From Polyangia bacterium (lineage in GTDB: Bacteria; Myxococcota_A; Polyangia; Polyangiales; Polyangiaceae): 5,294 bases of DNA. The stretch's first letter is position 1. Each line of letters begins with the position of its first letter. The notes below the pieces were generated by a model, which had not been told where the DNA came from, did no database searches, and was given only the letters and a program-made list of their open reading frames with translations. The position numbers and the translations under genes were made by a program. Shown one piece after another: positions 1-4,424 of this stretch. The stretch spans positions 1 through 5,294 of the forward strand of contig JAUILJ010000631.1 in the NCBI GenBank assembly GCA_030433055.1, written 5' to 3'.

Positions 1-1067
1 TGGTCAGCACGCTCTTGGTTGGCCGAGATCCGCTCACCCGCGCCGACGGGGAAGCCCTCGACCGCGTCGCCAAGGAAAAGGGCTTCGCGGTGGTCGTCTC
101 CCCCACGCACCCGACGTCGGCGGCGAGGCTCAAGGAGATCTTGGCGGTGAAGAGCCGCGCGGAGCTCGACCGTGTCACGCTGCTCCCGGAGCTTGATTTC
201 CGCCCGGCAACTGATGATCGCCCGTTCTTCTTCAACGTGATCCGCCCGCGCGCGCTGTTTCACCCACCACCGGCGCTCACCCAGGGCACGATCGAAGGCA
301 ACCTGGTGGCGACGCGCACGTTGCTGCTAGCGCTGCTCGCGTCGCTGCTGCTGGTGAGCGGGGCCATCCTGGTTCCGCTGTGGCGCATGCGCGGGCAGCT
401 GAAGTCGACGCGAGCGCCACAGCCCGGGCGCCGCGGCCGACTCGCCGCCGCGCTAGGCTACTTCTTTTGTATCGGAGTGGGCTTCATGCTCGCGGAGATC
501 GCGCTGCTGCAGCGCCTGAGCGTCGTGCTTGGGCACCCGATCTACAGCCTGATCGTCGTGCTCGCGAGCCTGGTCGCCTCGGCTGGAGTTGGGTCACTGC
601 TCAGCGACCGACTGCCGCTGGATCGCCGGCCCTATTGCTTCGTGTATCCGACCTTGATCGCGCTGCTGCTCGTGGGGGTGGCGCTGCTCTGGTCGCGCTT
701 CGCTCCCAGCGTCGCTTCCGCGGTGCTCGGCGCACGCATTGGCTTCGCGGTAGGCATCACCGTACCCCTCGGCGTCTCGATGGGCATGGCGTTTCCCTGT
801 GGCATGCGGATCGTCAGCCGCGAGTTCGCGAAGGAGACGCCATGGCTGTGGGGTCTCAACGGTGTGGGCAGCGTGCTCGCGTCGAGCCTGGCGATCATCA
901 TCGCGCTGATGTTCGGCCTCACGAACCTCACGCTGGTGTCCGCGGCGGTGTACCTGTGCTTGATCCCGGCGGTCGCGGTGCTGACCCGACCCCAGGCCCT
1001 AGCTGACTCCGCTGAGGAGCCAGCCGTGGGTGGTGCCTCGCAGGTAGACGCCAGCGAGCAGGCCTAG
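1..1067 (+). CDS. Spermidine-synthase-like polytopic membrane protein, C-terminal part (5' truncated)
   Basis: The reading frame is open from the window edge (first full codon at 3), so the true start lies upstream; the TTG at 15 sits inside the continuous stretch VSTLLVGRDPLT and is not a credible start. 354 residues are visible. Residues 1-80 end a soluble domain closing with the motif ATDDRPFFF (69-77), which is typical of membrane-anchored spermidine/spermine-synthase-like proteins. About six or seven hydrophobic segments follow (roughly 104-126, 148-170, 180-200, 212-230, 241-262, 284-306, 308-327). Family-like motifs include GFMLAEIALLQ (160-170), LGHPIYSL (176-183), MGMAFPCGMR (260-269) and WLWGLNGVGSVLASS (281-295). 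The tail (about 333-354) is hydrophilic and low in complexity. The catalytic aminopropyltransferase core, if there is one, would lie upstream, so true polyamine synthesis cannot be claimed; many such proteins are uncharacterised. The 3' end overlaps the convergent prenyltransferase gene by 69 bp. Family assignment is fairly secure; function is unknown. Confidence -1.
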   Translation, partial: VSTLLVGRDPLTRADGEALDRVAKEKGFAVVVSPTHPTSAARLKEILAVKSRAELDRVTLLPELDFRPATDDRPFFFNVIRPRALFHPPPALTQGTIEGNLVATRTLLLALLASLLLVSGAILVPLWRMRGQLKSTRAPQPGRRGRLAAALGYFFCIGVGFMLAEIALLQRLSVVLGHPIYSLIVVLASLVASAGVGSLLSDRLPLDRRPYCFVYPTLIALLLVGVALLWSRFAPSVASAVLGARIGFAVGITVPLGVSMGMAFPCGMRIVSREFAKETPWLWGLNGVGSVLASSLAIIIALMFGLTNLTLVSAAVYLCLIPAVAVLTRPQALADSAEEPAVGGASQVDASEQA

Positions 1068-1838
1068 CCAACTCACGCCTTGGGAGAGGCGGATTCGGTT
1101 CCAGTAGCGGGTCATGGCTTCGGGCGTTGCTTCCCTGGGAATGGGAACCAGAACCGCCAACAGCAGCAACGCGCCCACGTAGCGATCGAGCACCAGGAGC
1201 GCATAGCACATGGCGATCAGCATGAAGACACGAGCCAGCGACCGCGTGCGCCGTGCTCCAAACGCCACCGCACTGGTCCTCACCCCCGCCCGCACGTCCT
1301 CATCTCGATCGCGCAACACCTGAATCGTCTCGAAGCACGCGCTGAACAGCCCCAGCTGGACGACCAACAGCCAGCCAAGCTGATTGCCCAACGGAAACGC
1401 AACCAGGGGCATCGCGACGCCCCACAGCACCATGCTCAGGATGTCGACTACCGGCCGCGCCTTGAGTCGCGCGGAGTAGGCCCAACAGATCCCGGCTCCC
1501 AACCCGAGCGCGAGCAGCAAGCCAGGGTCATACACCGCGGCGACCCCCGCCAAGATCAGCGCGAGCCCAATCTGCGCGCCCAGCGCCGCGCGTAAATGCT
1601 CACTCAGGAACTTCGCTGGCCCCCGTCCCTCGGCCAGATCTTGCTCCACGTCGCAGTAGTCGTTGGTGAGGTACGCTAGCACGTTGAGCCCCGCCCCGAA
1701 CGCGGTGCGAGTGACCAGATCGAGCGGTCGCGTTCCCAGCGCCAGCATGATCGCGACGGCGGCTACCAGGTTCGCCATCTCGAAACGCCGCAGTCGGTAG
1801 ACGACCACGTCGAACACGATTCGGAATGCGGCAAGCAT
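999..1838 (-). CDS. UbiA-family prenyltransferase (integral membrane)
   Basis: The 279-residue protein has the usual length and hydrophobic multi-helix pattern of the UbiA superfamily, membrane enzymes that move a prenyl chain from a prenyl diphosphate to an acceptor. Both Asp-rich Mg2+/diphosphate-binding motifs are visible. NDYCDVEQD (59-67) fits NDxxDxxxD. DRDED (177-181) gives DxxxD within LRDRDEDVRAGVRTSAVAFG, which matches the family's second motif followed by the G-x-R-T-x-x-V pattern. YSARLKARPVVD (121-132) is the conserved tyrosine/lysine loop. ATG 1838 is the only plausible start: no ATG, GTG or TTG lies between it and the in-frame stop at 1884-1886. No good Shine-Dalgarno sequence precedes it. 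The N-terminal segment RLRRFEMANL suits the first amphipathic region. The acceptor (quinone precursor, aromatic, lipid or heme) cannot be told from sequence, and no quinone or hopanoid gene lies nearby. It is co-oriented with pgl but 144 bp away, so it may have its own promoter. Its 3' end overlaps the opposing membrane-protein gene. Confidence -1.
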   Translation of the reverse strand: MLAAFRIVFDVVVYRLRRFEMANLVAAVAIMLALGTRPLDLVTRTAFGAGLNVLAYLTNDYCDVEQDLAEGRGPAKFLSEHLRAALGAQIGLALILAGVAAVYDPGLLLALGLGAGICWAYSARLKARPVVDILSMVLWGVAMPLVAFPLGNQLGWLLVVQLGLFSACFETIQVLRDRDEDVRAGVRTSAVAFGARRTRSLARVFMLIAMCYALLVLDRYVGALLLLAVLVPIPREATPEAMTRYWNRIRLSQGVSWLGLLAGVYLRGTTHGWLLSGVS

Positions 1839-1852
1839 GGCGGAGGACGGAA

Positions 1853-1885
1853 GAGCGCTCGAGGCTCGAGGGGATTGGAGCGCTC
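1853..1885. repeat. Cluster of short palindromes: two GAGCGCTC boxes flanking a tandem GCTCGAG pair
   Basis: GAGCGCTC, itself a perfect 8-bp palindrome, occurs at 1853-1860 and again at 1878-1885. The first copy overlaps two head-to-tail copies of GCTCGAG (1857-1863 and 1864-1870), each containing the palindrome CTCGAG. The two 8-mers could pair with each other as an 8-bp stem with a 17-nt loop in the leader RNA, or act as paired DNA operator half-sites spaced 25 bp centre to centre. They lie 14-47 bp upstream of the prenyltransferase start codon. The repeats are seen directly; a regulatory role is inference. Confidence -1.
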
Positions 1886-1896
1886 ATGCATCGCAG

Positions 1897-1902
1897 ATTT
1901 TA
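1897..1902 (-). promoter_or_regulatory. Possible -10 hexamer (TAAAAT) upstream of the prenyltransferase gene
   Basis: On the minus strand TAAAAT matches five of six positions of the TATAAT consensus in an otherwise very GC-rich region, 58 bp before the ATG at 1838. No convincing -35 is seen at 16-18 bp; the hexamer at 17 bp reads CGCTTT. If it is used, transcription would begin near 1890, placing the GAGCGCTC box at 1878-1885 just after the start site, a usual operator position. This is weak evidence based on one hexamer. Confidence -1.
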
Positions 1903-1930
1903 CGCCGGAGTTGGCTGGAAAAGCGCCGTC

Positions 1931-1944
1931 CGGAGTCGACTCCG
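1931..1944. repeat. 14-bp perfect palindrome CGGAGTCGACTCCG
   Basis: This perfect inverted repeat lies 39 bp past the pgl stop codon. It overlaps a second palindrome, CCGATCGG (1942-1949). As RNA it can form a 5-bp stem with a TCGA loop. On the minus strand a four-T run follows only after about nine GC-rich bases, so it is a poor intrinsic terminator. It could equally be a protein-binding site, or a hairpin protecting the 3' end of the operon transcript. Confidence -1.
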
Positions 1945-1982
1945 ATCGGGGTGGATGGGAACGCGGTTTCGGCGTGGGCGCC

Positions 1983-2699
1983 TCAGCGCCAACCCAGACC
2001 GCCAGCCGACGCCCGATCCGCGACGATGAGCGCGCGTTCTCGCGACACGAGGGAGGCCGGTACGGAGGGATCTCGAGCGAGCAACTTCGCCAGCGCGCGC
2101 TGCTTGCCACTCCCGCTCACCAACCACAGGACACGCCTCGCCCGATTCAGCATGGGTAGGGTCAAGCTGATACGTGCGTGGCCTCGATAAGGCGGCACGG
2201 CTGCGACGTCGGCGTCGTCGATCTCCAGCGCGAGATCCCCAGGCACCAACGACGCGGTGTGGCCGTCGTCTCCGAGGCCCAGATGGACCATGTCCAGCAC
2301 CGCTGGCTCGCCGAGCAACGAGCGCAACGTGGCTGCGTAGCGCGCCGCCGGATCGGACTCGTCGACCGGCATCATGTGCAGGTTTCGCTCCGGGACGGGC
2401 ACGCGCTCGAGCAACGCCTCTCGGAGCTGGCGCGCGTTGCTGTCAGGGTGGTCCAGCGGGACTACCCGCTCGTCCACCTGAAACAGCTGGACGCGCTCCC
2501 ACGGCAGCTCTTCGTGAGCCAGCAGTTCGAACATCGGACGCGGCGTGCTGCCTCCGCTGAGCGCCACGCTGAACATCCCGCGCTCTGCGATCGCCCGCGT
2601 GGCCTCCCGGGCGACGAAGCTGGCTGCAGCTTGCGCAGCGGAACTCGCGTCAGGGAGGATCTCGAGCGTTGCTCCGTCGCTCAGCGCCCGTCGCTCCAT
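1983..2699 (-). CDS. pgl: 6-phosphogluconolactonase (Pgl/DevB family)
   Basis: This cytosolic enzyme hydrolyses 6-phosphogluconolactone to 6-phosphogluconate, the second step of the oxidative pentose phosphate pathway. The 238-residue protein has the usual DevB length and motifs: LSGGSTPRPMFELL (47-60) for the phosphate loop, QVDERVVPLDHPDSN (74-88), LGLGDDGHTASLVPG (140-154) with the catalytic-site histidine H147, RISLTLPMLNRA (176-187), and SGSGK (195-199) with a conserved lysine. It starts 6 nt after the stop of the glucokinase-Gnd gene. The upstream Shine-Dalgarno sequence is weak (only AGGG about 10 nt before the ATG), and a small GGGC/GCCC stem (2702-2712) surrounds the upstream stop codon, so translational coupling is likely. 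It is apparently the last gene of the zwf operon, although no clear terminator follows. Assignment is secure from motifs and context. Confidence -1.
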   Translation of the reverse strand: MERRALSDGATLEILPDASSAAQAAASFVAREATRAIAERGMFSVALSGGSTPRPMFELLAHEELPWERVQLFQVDERVVPLDHPDSNARQLREALLERVPVPERNLHMMPVDESDPAARYAATLRSLLGEPAVLDMVHLGLGDDGHTASLVPGDLALEIDDADVAAVPPYRGHARISLTLPMLNRARRVLWLVSGSGKQRALAKLLARDPSVPASLVSRERALIVADRASAGGLGWR

Positions 2700-2705
2700 C
2701 TGGGC

Positions 2706-4424
2706 TCAGCCCTGCTTCTCTGCGTGACCGCCGAACGCGTGACGCATGGCTGACAACACGCGGTTGCTGAAGTCAGCTTGGCCTCTCGAAGAGAAGCGTT
2801 GATACAGCGCGGCGCTGAGCACCGGCACCGGCACCCCCTCGTCGATCGCCGCCTGAATGGTCCAGCGCCCCTCACCCGAGTCAGACACCCGCCCCGCAAA
2901 CGCGGCGAGCCGCGGGTCACGATTCAGCTCGGACGCCGTCAGATCCAAGAGCCAGGAGCCGATCACACTGCCGCGCCGCCAAAGCTCGCTGATTTCCGCG
3001 AGGTCTAGCTCGTACTCGTAGTGCTGGGGATCCCGCATCGGCGTCGTCTCGGCGTCCGAAGCGTGCTCTTGCTTCCCCACCGCAGCCTGCTCGAGCACGT
3101 TCAAACCCTCAGAATAGGCCGCCATGATGCCGTACTCGATGCCGTTGTGGACCATCTTCACGAAGTGCCCAGCGCCGGGACCACCACAGTGAAAGAAGCC
3201 ACGCTCGGCGTTGGTCGGCGCACCGTCTCGTCCCGGCGTGCGTGGCGCAGCGTCGACCCCCGGGGCGAGGGCCTCGAAGAACGGCTCTAGCTGAGCGACG
3301 ATCTCCGCCTCACCTCCGATCATCTGGCAGTAGCCACGCTCCAGGCCCCACACGCCCCCGCTGGTGCCAACGTCGACGTAGTGGATACCCCGGTTGGACA
3401 TTCGCTTTGCCCTGCGGATATCGTCCACGTAGTACGAGTTCCCGCCATCGACGATGACGTCTCCAGACTGCAACAACGACACCAACTCAGCCAAGGTCGT
3501 CTCGACCACGGACGCAGGCACCATCAGCCAAACGACGCGCGGCGCCTCCAGCTGCTGAACCAGCTGTGCCAACGACTCGCTAGGCGTGGCGCCGAGCGCG
3601 GAGAGCTGCTCGACCGCTTCCGGGGAGTGATCATAGACCACGCACTGGCAGCCCCCCCGGAGCAGCCGACGCACCATGCTCCCCCCCATGCGGCCCAACC
3701 CGATCATTCCCAGGGTCGGAGCGCCTCTCCCGGCCTTGCGCTCGGTCGAGGTGTGGGTGGCGGCTGGGCGTGCTTCCCCTTCCCAAAGCTTGTACCCACC
3801 AAGGAATGCGTTGCGGTTGTCCCCGATGCGCACCCACTCGGGTAAAGGCGGCGCGTCCTTGGCGTTGCCTCCGCCGAGCACGATGTAGTCAGGCAAGAGC
3901 GCCGAATGGAGCGCTTCGACGATCGTGTGCACGCGCTCACCCCATTTCTCGGGGCCGTGCTTCTTCAAGGCCGCGGCGCCGACATAGTCTTCGTAGGTCT
4001 TGCCCTTGCGAAACGGCAAGTGCGCCAGTTCCATCGCAACGATCTGCCCGTCGACGATCATGGCGGAGCCGAGGCCCGTTCCGAGGCCCAGGAACAGCAT
4101 CCGCCCTCCCTCGTAGCTGCCGAGAGCCTGCATCGCGGCGTCATTGATCAACTTGACCGGGCAGCCGAAGGCGGTCTCGAAGTCGAAGCCGACCCAGCCT
4201 TCTCCCAGGTTCACCGGTTCCGCAGCGATACGCCCGTCGCGCACCACCCCTGGGTAACCAATGGACACGCGATCGAACTCCCAGCCCTGGGTGGTCTGTT
4301 TGATCTGCTGGACGAACTCCTCGGCGCTCAGCTCGTCGTTCGAAGAGAACTTCCGAGGCTTGCGCTCTCCGGGGATCAGTGCCTTCACGTGGGAGCCGCC
4401 GATATCGATGCTGAGTGTGGTCAT
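2706..4424 (-). CDS. gnd: Fused ROK-type glucokinase / 6-phosphogluconate dehydrogenase (decarboxylating, short NAD-type)
   Basis: This single 572-residue frame carries two enzymes. Residues 1-214 are a ROK-family sugar kinase like polyphosphate/ATP glucokinases: phosphate loop IDIGGSHVKA (6-15), GYPG (56-59), LINDAAMQALGS (92-103) with catalytic-base candidate D95, GLGTGLGSAM (113-122), sugar-binding E132/H135 in ELAH, and LGGGNAK (183-189). The usual ROK zinc cysteines are absent. A linker of about 22 residues (215-236) follows. Residues 237-572 are a complete short-form 6PGDH: Rossmann GLGRMG (242-247), D265 ending strand 2 (suggests NAD rather than NADP), DGGNSYY (326-332), GTSGGVWGLERGYC (353-366), FVKMVHNGIEYG (421-432) and SDSGEGRWT (514-522). 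K423 and E430 have the same spacing as catalytic K183/E190 of sheep 6PGDH. Predicted reactions are glucose to glucose-6-P, and 6-phosphogluconate to ribulose-5-P plus CO2. The ATG overlaps the zwf stop by 4 nt and has a strong Shine-Dalgarno sequence. The phosphoryl donor cannot be told from sequence. Confidence -1.
   Translation of the reverse strand: MTTLSIDIGGSHVKALIPGERKPRKFSSNDELSAEEFVQQIKQTTQGWEFDRVSIGYPGVVRDGRIAAEPVNLGEGWVGFDFETAFGCPVKLINDAAMQALGSYEGGRMLFLGLGTGLGSAMIVDGQIVAMELAHLPFRKGKTYEDYVGAAALKKHGPEKWGERVHTIVEALHSALLPDYIVLGGGNAKDAPPLPEWVRIGDNRNAFLGGYKLWEGEARPAATHTSTERKAGRGAPTLGMIGLGRMGGSMVRRLLRGGCQCVVYDHSPEAVEQLSALGATPSESLAQLVQQLEAPRVVWLMVPASVVETTLAELVSLLQSGDVIVDGGNSYYVDDIRRAKRMSNRGIHYVDVGTSGGVWGLERGYCQMIGGEAEIVAQLEPFFEALAPGVDAAPRTPGRDGAPTNAERGFFHCGGPGAGHFVKMVHNGIEYGIMAAYSEGLNVLEQAAVGKQEHASDAETTPMRDPQHYEYELDLAEISELWRRGSVIGSWLLDLTASELNRDPRLAAFAGRVSDSGEGRWTIQAAIDEGVPVPVLSAALYQRFSSRGQADFSNRVLSAMRHAFGGHAEKQG
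3717..3782 (-). other. Interdomain linker of the glucokinase-Gnd fusion
   Basis: Codons 215-236 encode a hydrophilic Ala/Arg/Thr/Gly-rich stretch (EGEARPAATHTSTERKAGRG followed by AP) with no predicted secondary-structure core. It joins the last recognisable ROK residues (NAFLGGYKLW, 205-214) to the first beta strand of the Gnd Rossmann fold (TLGMIGLG, 237-244). There is no stop codon and no ATG or GTG here. The first internal methionine of the Gnd part, M240 (ATG at 3707-3705), already lies inside the first strand and has no well-spaced Shine-Dalgarno sequence. This supports a true fusion rather than two genes read as one. The exact boundaries are approximate. Confidence -1.

Larger units (their letters stand above)
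1839..1982 (-). other. Palindrome-rich intergenic region between pgl and the prenyltransferase gene
   Basis: This is the only sizeable non-coding gap in the window (144 bp). I see no protein that continues either neighbour. It carries a cluster of palindromes just upstream of the prenyltransferase start, an AT-rich -10-like hexamer, and a separate 14-bp perfect palindrome nearer pgl, each listed on its own. A 5-bp stem (1977-1981 with 1986-1990) spans the pgl stop codon. No hairpin followed directly by a T-run is present on the minus strand, so there is no classical Rho-independent terminator, and read-through from pgl into the prenyltransferase gene remains possible. Confidence -1.

Noticed and set aside
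15..17. TTG as start codon of the left-edge gene
   Set aside because: The frame is open to the window edge and the residues before it (VSTL) join smoothly with LVGRDPLT, so the gene continues upstream.
1037..1058. Hairpin CTCGC/GCGAG as a terminator between the convergent genes
   Set aside because: It has only a 5-bp stem with a 12-nt loop, lies inside both coding sequences, and has no T-run on either side.
1080..1595. Plus-strand open frame of 171 codons
   Set aside because: It is antisense to the prenyltransferase gene, rich in Arg/Gln/His/Pro, with no recognisable motif. The minus-strand frame has clear UbiA motifs, so this is a GC-bias shadow.
2178..2753. Plus-strand open frame of 191 codons
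   Set aside because: It is antisense to pgl, whose motifs (SGGSTP, GDDGHTAS) are unambiguous; its composition is typical of a shadow frame.
3705..3707. Internal ATG (M240) as a separate start for Gnd
   Set aside because: It falls within the first Rossmann strand. The nearest purine-rich stretch (GGGAGAGG) is about 18 nt away, and no stop codon ends the kinase part before it.
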